Assembly: GCA_035079385.1 (NCBI GenBank)
Contig: JAVHKY010000052.1
Coordinates: forward strand, 11,656,001 to 11,720,000
DNA length: 64,000 nt
Direction of reading: 5' to 3'
Source: Aspidiotus rigidus
Lineage: Eukaryota > Arthropoda > Insecta > Hemiptera > Diaspididae
Shown here one piece after another: positions 53,605 through 64,000 of the stretch; position 1 is the first letter of the stretch, and the number at the start of each line of letters is the position of its first letter. The translations under genes were made by a program, and so were the position numbers. The notes beneath the pieces are model-generated. The model saw nothing but the letters and a program-made list of their open reading frames with translations, was not told the origin of the DNA and did no database searches.

Positions 53605-54393
53605 CAGAGCCCGGATTTTTCGGCAAAAAAAATTACATATTTCGGCACTTCAACATTGTAATTTCGGCAATTTTCGGCAAAAAAGAAAAAAAAACATAAA
53701 AATTAAGAAATTCGGGGCCGACATTATGAAAAAAACGATATAGGTATTACAAAAATTTCTGATAATACACGACAACTAGATGTTTTTCAATGTTCTGTTG
53801 GAGAAAACTTGTACGATGGTCAGTGAGAAGTTGTTTGTAGTCGGAGAACGATCTTTCTACGTCCACTGATGTGAGAGGAGCGTAAGTATAACTGCTCAAT
53901 ATTCCCGGACTTGTCGGGAGCGAGGTTGGTATATCGGATGTACCATTGATTATTGCGTCATTGAGTTGGCGTAACCGCATGTAACCACGGTTCTTCATAA
54001 AAACTTCATCCACCTTTACACTTGTGTTTTCGTTCAGTATGAATGACCGTATGGCGTATTGAGCAATGAAATGAAGTGCTACGGATCGAATAGCTTACAC
54101 GTCATTATCGAGCTTACGCGACAAAACGTGCAATGAATTGGTGACGCGAAAATTCCGAGCGGATTTATTTCATATTTTATGCTTAATCTCTCGCAAATTT
54201 GTAAAAATACGCTGTTTCGGCAATAATTCGGCGTTTTACCCATTTTCGGCAAAAAAAAAATTTTCGGCAATTTTTGGCAAAATAAATTTTTGTTAGTAGC
54301 TTCTACTACCCCCAAAACGTATTTCTATTTTCATTTTCATGCTTCCCGGACGTACTGAAATCATTCGGCAAATGCCGAAGAACCCGGGCTCTG
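53605..54393 (-). mobile_element. Deleted hAT transposon, TSD GTTATTAG
   Basis: Inverted ends CAGAGCCCGG(A/G)TT(T/C)TTCGGCA and perfect 8-bp GTTATTAG at 53597-53604 and 54394-54401. 789 bp with many TTTCGGCAA copies near both ends (subterminal repeats). Retains only the transposase C-terminus. Confidence 0.88.
53747..54013 (-). pseudogene. hAT transposase C-terminal dimerisation domain fragment
   Basis: 88 codons. SYTYAPLTSVDVERSFSDYK and LLTDHRTSFLQQNIEKHLVV match the C-terminal dimerisation domain of hAT transposases. The catalytic domain is deleted. It lies within the deleted hAT element and in the expected orientation. Confidence 0.82.
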
Positions 54394-54691
54394 GTTATTA
54401 GAATTGAATGGGGGCTAAAAAGAAACGACCACAACAAGCGGGTTTTCCACTGTATATGAGCAACATTTTTCGCAATAGCGTTAATACACATACGTCCGAT
54501 TCCCGTTCATTTCCAATTAATTGTCTCGCATTATTTGTCGTGCTTTTCCTGCAAAATTGTCGGCTGTATAGTCTACTTAGATGGAAGAAAGTTGTCGTGC
54601 TTAATTACTACGAGTAATTTGCCTTAAAAATCAAGATTCCCTAATAGTAAGAACTTGTTCAGAGATGGGAACATGGAATGACATGTTCCCC

Positions 54692-55356
54692 CAATAGACC
54701 GATTACCCGTGACGTCAAGATCTTCAATTTTGATTGAATGCTTGTTCTCTGCTGCTGGCTTTGGGGCAACCATTTCAGAATCCCATTAGAATACACAGGG
54801 AACGTTTCGATCATTCACTAGTATTCAAGAACCCCGGTAAACATTGTTCCCACTTGAAGCCCTCAAATATAAAGGGCTTCAGGGAGACAAAAAGGAAACA
54901 GGGCTTCAAATGGGAATTAAAAGGGTAGTTTTTCCCAAATTAAGCCCTGTTTCCTTTTTGTGTCCCTGAAGCCCTTTATATTTGAGGGCTTCAATAGGGA
55001 AGTAAGAGGGGAACAGGGAATCAACAGGGCTTCAAATGAGGGCTTCAGAGGGTAGTTTTTCCCAGGGGCTTCAGAGGGCTTCAAATTGTTTACCGGGACA
55101 AGAAGTACGTTAGCAATAAAAGCTACATATTTGAATTCTACAGAACTTCTAGATTCTAGATAGAAATCCCTAATACATCAGGAACATCTTGTTTTTGAAT
55201 AATTGTATGTGATCGAATTGTTCCCTGTGTATTCTTATGGAAATTGATATCATGATTGGCCCAATAATTGTAACATCGATTACAAAATTGGGTACTTCGA
55301 CTCACTATCGCTCACTTTTATTAACACTGTGACGTCACCGGGGAATCGGTCTATTG
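54692..55356. repeat. MITE with CAATAGACCG ends
   Basis: CAATAGACCGATTACCCGTG at the left mirrors ...CGGGGAATCGGTCTATTG at the right, both next to GTGACGT. A second inverted block AGAATACACAGGGAAC lies further in. It holds a nested element (54833-55097). Confidence 0.72.
54833..55097. repeat. Nested MITE rich in GGGCTTCA
   Basis: CCCGGTAAACA ends are inverted, with CAAGAA on both outer sides. The interior has many GGGCTTCA / TGAAGCCC copies and a long near-perfect hairpin (GAAGCCCTCAAATATAAAGG and mirror). Confidence 0.75.
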
Positions 55357-56065
55357 AGTTTGCCGTATGGAGATTTGTTCATTTCAGCTATGTACAAAAA
55401 TGATGAAAAAATTTGAAATTAACGCCCAAATACTTGTGGTTTTAAAAACATTAATTTCCATAATTTTATAAATTCGGTCCTTTTTCAGCATCATAGTTAG
55501 GATTTGTCACTGATATTGAGCGAGTTTCCATTGAACCTTGTACAGGCAGCATCGTCCGCTTACTTTTTCCTGGAACAATGTACCAAAAAGTTAAACTCCG
55601 GGAATTCTGGTTATTTACCCGAATGCATTTCTCCCGAATACCTTTTCCACGAATAAAAAAATTCGCGAATGACAAATGTGCTCAATAGTTTTTTTCCCCA
55701 AAGAAATTTTTACCGAACGTAATAATTTTGTTCCCACATTATTTTCAGTAAATTTTTATAAGTACATTTTTCGAACTCAATGATTTGGTCTTTTTTTGGA
55801 ACGTTGCGTAAGTCAAGATAAACGAACTTCGTCAATATGCGTTCAAGATAACCCCTTACGTCGTTGAAGTTGTGCTCCGCCAATATGCTCTCACTAACGG
55901 CTGTTTCGTGTTGGTTCCATAACCGGAGGGGCAGTGGACCGAGGTTGCACAGCTGGACGATTTCCCTCCGGCAATTTAGTATTCGCTGACGCCGTCGAGT
56001 AGATCGTGCAGGACAAGCGCGCCGGAGGCGGCAAAACGCTCAAACGCTAGCGATAACAGCAAATT
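55357..56065. other. No gene recognised
   Basis: Non-coding; a CpG-rich patch at about 55850-56050. The ORF at 55466-55675 shows no family resemblance. Confidence 0.5.
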
Positions 56066-56323
56066 ACTATAAACGATAATACCGGAAACTCCTATCTAAA
56101 TAATTGAGCATTTTCGGTCACGCGGCGCAGCGCTATGTAGCGTTGTGGGATGATGATGTTACCTCATAAGCTGTGGTCGGGTTGTTCGGGTTGTTGATAA
56201 AGCACCACTACACGCAAACATAATACACAAATTCACAGTCACATCCCACGTTAGTTCCATCCCTGTCCCTAGTCGCTTGTGACCACAGAATCGACAAGAG
56301 TTTCCGGTATTATCGTTTATAGT
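56066..56323. repeat. MITE with perfect 26-bp inverted repeats
   Basis: ACTATAAACGATAATACCGG at the left and its mirror at the right (56298-56323). 258 bp, non-coding. Confidence 0.8.
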
Positions 56324-56813
56324 ATTTGATAACAGCATGTGAATTTTTTTTTATTGTACGGCCGTCTGGATCGTTGTAGTCTTGCTGCAGGCCAGCCGCC
56401 TGTACGTGCCTGTAGACGATTAATTTAGCGGGTGCAAGTTTAGTACGTATTCGTCGCATTGTTCTCGGCAAGGCTGGCTGAGTACGTCCCCTGAGGTCCC
56501 CTGCAATTCAGTTCTGAGCATCCACACCGGTGGCTCTGCAGGGTGCACAACCACCTTCCGCTTCAAGCTTTGGGTTATCATTTCAGCCGTTGTCTCTTCG
56601 CGGTTCGGAGGATGGTTGTGATTTGAAGCATCCGGATTCCGGACCCTTGAACACCTCTATATCGCCTCCGTCTGTCGGGTCATTAGTGATAGCTTGAGCA
56701 ATGCATGTTCCTCGGCGAAGTAATCGGTAGTCCCAGTTGGATAGGATAGGACACTGAACGAATCCTGCACGAACGTGAACGTGTACGCAACACGTAGCAA
56801 TATCGAGCATGGG

Positions 56814-57032
56814 TATAGGGCTTTTCCATGTCGGCGCATTGCATACGTATTCTCCTACGTGTTATCGAAATAGTAGTATTTCTAAAATTGCTCTTATGGG
56901 TGTTGCTGGTTTGCATACTCATTTTCATTGTGGAGTAGTTTGCCATAAGAGCAATATTAGAAATAATACAATTCCGATAACATGCAGGAGAATACGTATG
57001 CAATGCGCCGACATGGTTTTAAAAGCCCTATA
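56814..57032. repeat. MITE, TATAGGGCTTTT family, copy 2
   Basis: TATAGGGCTTTT..CATGTCGG at the left mirrors CCGACATGG...AAAAGCCCTATA at the right. Arms of nearly 95 bp (GCGCATTGCATACGTATTCTCC and TTGCTCTTATGG blocks). Same terminus as 11485-11666. Confidence 0.78.
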
Positions 57033-58251
<1,219 letters not shown>

Positions 58252-58361
58252 AGTGATCAACGTACCAAAACCTGGGAGGAAGACATTCAAGACTAAACAA
58301 ATCCAAGCTAGTGGTAAAGGTAGTAAAGGTATTGCACCTCTCATCACCGAAGCATGATCGA

Positions 58362-59081
58362 TTAAAGAAGGATCCAATTTTGGGAAGTCCTGTAACACAC
58401 AATGGACAAGTATGTAACAGTTCTTCTACATACAATATTCAGGGAGGTCTTATTTTTGTGAAAAATGATTACCGTAAATATTTTTGTCCATTTCTGTCTT
58501 TTATGATTAGTTTTTGGAAGTGCACTCCTCTGTTGTTCCGATTCCAAAACCAAAATTTGCTTGTTGAAATTGAAGCATAGATATTTTTTACATCTTGAAG
58601 ATATCTCACCAAATTGATTTTTCAGACTTGTATGAATTGAAATGTTTGTTGAGCCATTGAGGGCAATGCTTTTACAACAAGCGTAACCTTTCAACTTCAA
58701 AAAAACAATATGAGCTATACTGGGGTCAGCTTTCACTTCTGTCGATGAAAGTTGAATTATTTTTTGAGAACAAGGCAGCACAGTCAATCGATTTCTAAAA
58801 CCATTTTTACAATTAAACCAGGGAAAACCTTTCACTGAGCTTGAGTCAGTGGCGCTGCCTGTATTGTGATGATTCTTCAGCTTGCGGTAAAAACAACAAA
58901 AATAATTTTTACAATAGGATTTCTTTGAGGTATTAGAAACTGGGTTAGATTTCTTCCCAATACCACTAACTTCAACAGATCTTATATTGTCGGACCGGAG
59001 ATTCTTCCACTTCATTGGGTCTACATCTGACTGATGTTTGACAAAGAAAGGCTCAGTACTGAGCATTACAGGTGGTTTCAT
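58362..59081 (-). CDS. Unidentified 239-aa ORF, candidate terminal exon
   Basis: Open for 239 codons from ATG 59079-59081, long for this AT-rich region. Just upstream on the minus strand is TTTGTTTCAG (about 59090-59100), with T-rich and TTCTAAT sequence before it, resembling a 3' splice site and branch point. The product is Lys/Asn/Ser-rich with many cysteines (KKSYCKNYFCCFYRK, GYACCKS) and no motif I recognise. It could be the last exon of a host gene, a transposon fragment, or chance. Confidence 0.35.
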   Translation of the reverse strand: MKPPVMLSTEPFFVKHQSDVDPMKWKNLRSDNIRSVEVSGIGKKSNPVSNTSKKSYCKNYFCCFYRKLKNHHNTGSATDSSSVKGFPWFNCKNGFRNRLTVLPCSQKIIQLSSTEVKADPSIAHIVFLKLKGYACCKSIALNGSTNISIHTSLKNQFGEISSRCKKYLCFNFNKQILVLESEQQRSALPKTNHKRQKWTKIFTVIIFHKNKTSLNIVCRRTVTYLSIVCYRTSQNWILL

Positions 59082-60198
59082 TCTGGATTGACTGAAACAA
59101 ACACATGATAAGAATTGTAATTAGAATGTTGATAAATACAATGATGACCTAAACCAAACCTTTTTTGCTTTTGAAATACATACACATGAATTAAGTCAAT
59201 CTGATTTTCCAGATTGTTTTTTAAAAGACAGTACTGATGATAGGTACCTACTATGTATACTCAAAAGAGTAATCCAAAATTACAAATAGGTACGCATACA
59301 AAACTACCAATTTATCGGGTAATTAGTTCTGCAGTATTTGTAATTTTGGATTACTCTTTCCAGTGTACCTCCCTTAACAGATACATAAACTTAATACCTG
59401 TTACAATTTAAACAAATCTGATGTTGAGGACCTTATGTCTTTAATGAAAAAGGTCAAGCGGAGTGTAGGTACCTATACTATTGGAGTGTAGCAACTTGTG
59501 TGGCAGTCCACATCGGTTAAACAAGACTTATCCTCAAAGCAAAACGTGAAAAAAAGAAACATTACTTATCTGAAAAAAATAGGTTTTTACGAAACATCTT
59601 CTCGTATTATTATATTTGTTATCAAGAATAACGTGCAGGAGGGGTGGAATTCTTGATGAATTGGAAGAAATAAACATCTATGAAAGAGTACAAAAGATAT
59701 TAAATAATGTTTCATTGTTACGTATTGGCAATTCTGTTGTAATCTAACGTTCACACATGCGATGCGCGCCAATACATCTATGTGTAAAAATTAAGCTTTC
59801 ATACTTTCGGTTCACTTACGTTTTTCCTAGTGAGTCTTAGGGCCAGGCTCACTCCTTCGAAACTACCATAGAACGCGGAGTAGAACGCGGAGCGCAAAAC
59901 GAAAAGTTCGTTTTTTCACCACTCACAGGCGATTGCAACATTTAGGTTTCCAACTTTTACATGGGCTCTTATGGAGAATTATCCTTTACGAGCTATTTTC
60001 TCAAGAAATATACATTTTGATGAAAAATTTATGAGAAAACAAATTGAAGTACGGAAAATTTTCTTCAAGTTCACCATTGACATGTTTATATTTTAACGCA
60101 TACTTTTAGAGAAAATCGCTGATGAAGGGTTATTTCCTATAAGAGGCCATGTAAAAGTATAAAACCTATTTTTCTACAGCCCGCGCTTACACCGCTCT
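59082..60198. other. No gene recognised
   Basis: Non-coding. A GTAATTTTGGATTACTCTTT-type segment occurs in both orientations around 59265 and 59339, so a small foldback may lie at about 59262-59362. Confidence 0.45.
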
Positions 60199-60449
60199 CA
60201 CAGAGTAAACAGAGGTCGTCTGAATGCGCTCGAGACACGGGCATCATCCAAATTCGTAGTTTAGGGTTCGCCTAATGCAGTTAAACCGAGCGGTGAATCT
60301 GCAACACTCAACAATTTGCGTTGTGTACAGCTGTATGCAGAGCTTGACGCGCACTCAACGCGTTAGGCGAACCTAAACTACGAATTTGGATGATGCCCGT
60401 ATTCGTTAACGTTATGAGCATAGCGAAGACGACCTCTGTTTACTCTGTG
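60199..60449. repeat. MITE with 8-bp TSD ACCGCTCT
   Basis: CACAGAGTAAACAGAGGTCG at the left mirrors CGACCTCTGTTTACTCTGTG at the right; inner arms share GGGCATCATCCAAATTCGTA. ACCGCTCT flanks at 60191-60198 and 60450-60457. 251 bp. Confidence 0.85.
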
Positions 60450-61343
60450 ACCGCTCTAGAAAAACGCAGTACTAGCGCTAAAATAACGATGGGTGGACGG
60501 TTTTGAATTAATGGAAAATTGTCTTGTTTTTTGAACGAGTGGGCTAACTATCTCTTCTAGTGTACTATAGACACGATCAATGTCAACAATGAAACATCAG
60601 TCATGCAACACGTGCAATCTCTACCGTACAAAGTAGACACGACGATTTGACGTATCCGTATATCACGGCCGTATATCAACGATCCAGAGAATGAGTTCAT
60701 TGGCCTGATCGAAGTGTCAGTGTGCGCATGTGTGAAGCTAATCACGTACCCTGTTTACGAGAACCGATTTGTAGATGTATAAAATAATTTGGACGTACTT
60801 GCATTCATGAAGTTCTTGAACGTGTTCTCAAAAAAAAAAAAAAACGGACATTGTTATCCCAAACCGACTTCAATACCAAATTGTTCGTTGAAAATCATTC
60901 AGAAAACTTGCCCCTATTTTATATTTACTGTTATATCAAGAATTTTCTAAGAAAATGAGAATATAGTAACGTACGTTTATCCGGATCCTTGATTCTGGAG
61001 ATACGTCTATTCTACTCTGCCGTACAAAGTTAGATTGACGTACTCGTATTATATCCGAATCGACGATCAGGAAGAAGTTCCATTTCCTTAAAATAAGATT
61101 AATACCATTTTTATCAAAATTTGAGAATTTTTTTTTGACCTTCAAAATTTTGCTTGTACAGTCCGAATCACGATTCACACACTCACACCAATCGTCCAAA
61201 AGATACAGTTTGCCTGATCGTCGATTTGGATATACGTCAATTTAACTTTGTAGGCCTACAGCAGTAGTTTGTACGGTAGACCGGTGAATGTGTAACATGA
61301 TGGAGTTCGAGTGGAAATTATCCCTTACGACATTCTTTCTTAC
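60450..61343. other. No gene recognised; dispersed repeat fragments
   Basis: Repeated TACGTCAA / CCGTACAAAGT blocks (60625, 61015, 61230) and the segment shared with 11906-11935 indicate a decayed repeat family. No ORF with family resemblance. Confidence 0.45.
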
Positions 61344-61804
61344 TAGTGATGGGCACCTCCGGTTTTTCCTCCGGTAGTACCAGTTGTTTTTCAAAAAAAC
61401 TACCGAAACTACCGGTTGTTTTTCAAATCAAAACTACCGGTAGCAAAACCGGGAACCTCCGGAGGTCCTCGGAGGTTTTCAGAAAGATTTTTTTCGTTTT
61501 GAAAACTGTGTATTGTGTATGTGTATGTGCCAAGCTGCCATGTGAAATAAGTGGATTTGTTTTTTCTACTCTTTTTCAGTTTATAACGTTATAAAAACTT
61601 GAAAATACAATATTATGGCGTAGATAACTTGAAAATACAATATTATGCCGTAAATAGTACTAATTTTTGACTGCGGAAAAAAACTACCGGCAGTACCGGT
61701 AGTACCGGTAGTTTTTTTTGAAAACTACCGATGCTCCGGTTGTTAGAAGTTCTTACCTGCGGTACTACCAGTAGTTTGAAACTACCGGTTTTTGCCCATC
61801 ACTA
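61344..61804. mobile_element. hAT-like MITE with CTACCGG repeats, TSD TTTCTTAC
   Basis: TAGTGATGGGCA and TGCCCATCACTA ends with perfect 8-bp TTTCTTAC at 61336-61343 and 61805-61812. Both ends are packed with AAACTACCGG / CCGGTAGT copies. 461 bp, non-coding. Confidence 0.88.
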
Positions 61805-62192
61805 TTTCTTACCAAACATGTTTGAAGTTTATTGTATAGGTAGTTTCATACAAATTGCATTTTGATTGGTTTTTATTTTTTCACTCGATTTCCATTATGT
61901 TTCACATTCACAGGTTGCACGTCTTGCCCCGATTTTACTTTATTGTAATTCACGCCTTAGAGACAGTCCAAGCGTAAGTGATAAATATTCTATAAGCATG
62001 TGGGTTAAGTAATCGCTATTATCTAGCCTAGATAAATTGTCCTATAGAGCGTAACCTAAGATAACAATCAATGACGTCATCCAATTCGATTGCAAAAATT
62101 CTAATCCCTCGACATTGCCTTGAAAATGATAACTTCACAGAAACAGAAGTTTCCTGAGGATGCCCACAACAAAATATATAAGGGGTTCCATT

Positions 62193-62406
62193 AAGGCACT
62201 GTAGTACGATAGGTATGCTGGACTGATAACACGGAGACGACTTTTAGGCTATAAGGTAGGAATACGGCTCCTGTAACATCACGCGACAGCGAATGTAACC
62301 GGTGGGTACCGACGACACTCGTCAGTTCCGCGACGTTACGTGAAACGTGTTTCTACCTTATAACCTAAAAGTCGTCTCCGTGTTATCAGTCCAGTATAGT
62401 GCCTTA
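62193..62406. repeat. MITE with 8-bp TSD GTTCCATT
   Basis: AAGGCACT and AGTGCCTT ends; long inner arms (GGACTGATAACACGGAGACG and mirror). GTTCCATT at 62185-62192 and 62407-62414. 214 bp. Confidence 0.82.
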
Positions 62407-63757
62407 GTTCCATTGCTTTATCTAGCTAATCTAGCCCAGATGAATTTTTCTATGCAAGGTAACATAACAATCAAGGTCGAACGCGGATAAATAATTCTAA
62501 ACCTTAGACAATCCCCCGAAAATGATGACGTCACCAATGAAGAGACGCAGAAGTCTTCTGAAGATATGAAAATGACCGCCCATTAAAAGAAATAGCGCGT
62601 TCCCCGTTAATAATGCTATGACTGAAAAATCGAAGAGAAGATGATTTATTTTCCATAACATTTTCTGTCCAACGGAGGTAATTTCAAAAAAAAATCTATC
62701 GAGTCCATCTTGAGTTATCCTTTATTGAAAAACACGAATTTGACATGAGCCTTATCGGAGAAAATTATTTTTGCACTCAAAATGATAGATACAAATACCC
62801 AAATTGATATGGAGCCCTATCACAACCTCAGCTTTGAAAACGAGATTAATTTTATGTTGAAATGTTTTTGCTGAGGGTACCTTCTTTTTTTTATACAGTA
62901 TTTTTTGCATATAAGATATACTTACCCTAATGCTGTGTCATGAAAGGGAAAAAACGAGGGCAGGAATGTAGGAACATCAGGACAATAACACCTAAAAATT
63001 GTCTACTCACCATACTTGAAATAAAAGGAATATAAGGAGGCGAATTTCGTATTGTATTGGAGCTATTTTGTTGTAAGTGCTTTTCATAATAGAGTTGGGT
63101 TTCCGAGTATAAGATAAGCCACTTACACTTCGAGTTTGCGTACATTTTTCTCGTCAAACACGTAGTCATTTTATCAAAACTGACAAATTCAAAACGAAAA
63201 ATTGGCCGTGTAATTTTTGTTCAAATAACCCAGGAATAGGATCATTTAGACTAACTGGCTTCGAGGTTTTTTTTTTCTTTTTTTAAAAAAAAACCTCCGG
63301 GAACTAAATGGTGGATGAATTTTGTCCTCATGTTGCTTCGTCATTGACATGGTAGTGTGCGTGGCGTATGTAGTGGCCTGTCGAGTTGTTCATACTTTCT
63401 AAGAATTATGCGTAAGAGTTTTTGTTAATTTCATTCGTGTTGGAAAATTCTGAAAAGCGTTGAAAAATTAGCCGTCTGTTTGTGCTACATTTATATTATC
63501 TCATACTTGCTTCAGGTTCATCATTGTTCAAACATCTTATTTTGCATTTTGATGGGAAGCATAAATGAGGTATTGAGTGACTCTTGAGGAAGAATACTCT
63601 ACAGAAAAAAAGTCATCCGTCGGTTTATTCAAAAAACATTGTGTAGCTGGAAATTATGAATATGATTGGCTATTAATTAGGGCTAATGATCGGTCGGAAT
63701 ATTTTATTTATCTTGGAAACAACTCATGAAAATTGTATAATTGAACTAACTTACCTG
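62407..63757. other. No gene recognised
   Basis: Non-coding. A minus-strand ATG frame at 63167-63169 runs into GTGTAAGT, which would suit a first exon, but nothing supports a link to 58362-59081. An A/T hairpin lies near 63270-63300. Confidence 0.4.
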
Positions 63758-64000
63758 TGACGCTCAATTGAAATTGTATGAATGCCTCCTCCAAGCAGAA
63801 CAACATGTAGTATCTCCCGTTAGTGCAGTGTAGCCAAGGAAAAAACCCAGCGGGAAGTCCTTCCGCGTGCACGTACAAAGGTGCATTCTACTATCGCCTC
63901 ATTCTTGAAAGCCGACTATTGCGGTGAGCAGCCTGGGGGGGGGCGGGGCTCCGGCAGGGTGGGCCTGTTCTGCTTGGAGGAGGCATACAATTTCAATTGA
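63758..64000. repeat. MITE reaching the right window edge
   Basis: TCAATTGAAATTGTATG...GCCTCCTCCAAGCAGAACA near 63758 mirrors TGTTCTGCTTGGAGGAGGC...ATACAATTTCAATTGA at the end. GC-rich centre (GGGGGGGGGCGGGG). The right boundary may lie just outside. Confidence 0.75.

Noticed and set aside
62927..63169. Minus-strand ORF starting MTTC, considered as a THAP-type first exon
   Set aside because: The cysteine/histidine spacing does not fit and nothing downstream connects to it.

Overview
The window is eukaryotic, most likely an arthropod (probably insect) nuclear genome. It is AT-rich with many intact CpGs, and almost all of it is transposable elements. I see no bacterial-type operons, no rRNA or tRNA gene and no confident host gene. 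The insect assignment rests on the company of BEL/Pao, Ty1/copia, Ty3/gypsy and Penelope retroelements, a Polinton/Maverick and dense MITEs; the species cannot be named from sequence alone.

Layout. 1-6.45 kb: two BEL/Pao retroelements head to head. The left one is a long open gag-pol frame on the minus strand that runs off the window. The right one is a truncated plus-strand pol with a probable PPT and 3' LTR. 6.6-15.1 kb: non-coding mosaic of MITEs, a 1.58-kb element with CACAGTG ends and a 5-bp TGCCG duplication (Transib/RAG-like architecture) holding a 143-bp tandem array, and a broken Penelope GIY-YIG end. 12.7-22.0 kb: two copies of a long-palindrome element; the second is split by three insertions, one of which (hAT-like) is itself split by a complete Ty1/copia element (15666-21598). 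22.0-24.7 kb: more MITEs. 24.7-31.2 kb: a second, very young Ty1/copia on the minus strand with apparently identical 234-bp LTRs. Its coding frame appears to be divided into three exons by two spliceosomal introns, and it has a perfect 24-nt inverted repeat linking the primer-binding position to the 3' end.

32.2-50.05 kb: a complete 17.8-kb Polinton/Maverick with ~510-bp terminal inverted repeats and a 6-bp AAAACA duplication. All genes lie on the minus strand: a SAP-like/acidic protein, protein-primed PolB with a J-domain-like insert, packaging ATPase, major capsid protein, small ORFs, a TATA-binding-protein homologue, a possible nuclease-like protein, a secreted-protein ORF split by a nested 1.86-kb transposon, a membrane-anchored protein, penton-like minor capsid protein, a coiled-coil protein, a DUF8207-like protein, a PLA2-domain protein, an adenain-like protease and a retroviral-type integrase. 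Most transcription units carry a TATA-like box 20-41 bp before the ATG in two flavours, TATAAA-type and TATACATA-type. An encoded TBP together with an element-specific TATA variant suggests the element may bring part of its own promoter recognition; this is the most interesting hypothesis here.

50.06-64 kb: a third palindrome element with a nested MITE, a decayed Ty3/gypsy pol, a deleted hAT element with 8-bp TSD that keeps a C-terminal dimerisation domain, a long (CT)n array and at least seven more MITEs, most with visible target duplications. One 239-aa minus-strand ORF (58362-59081) preceded by a good splice-acceptor-like sequence is the only candidate for a host exon.
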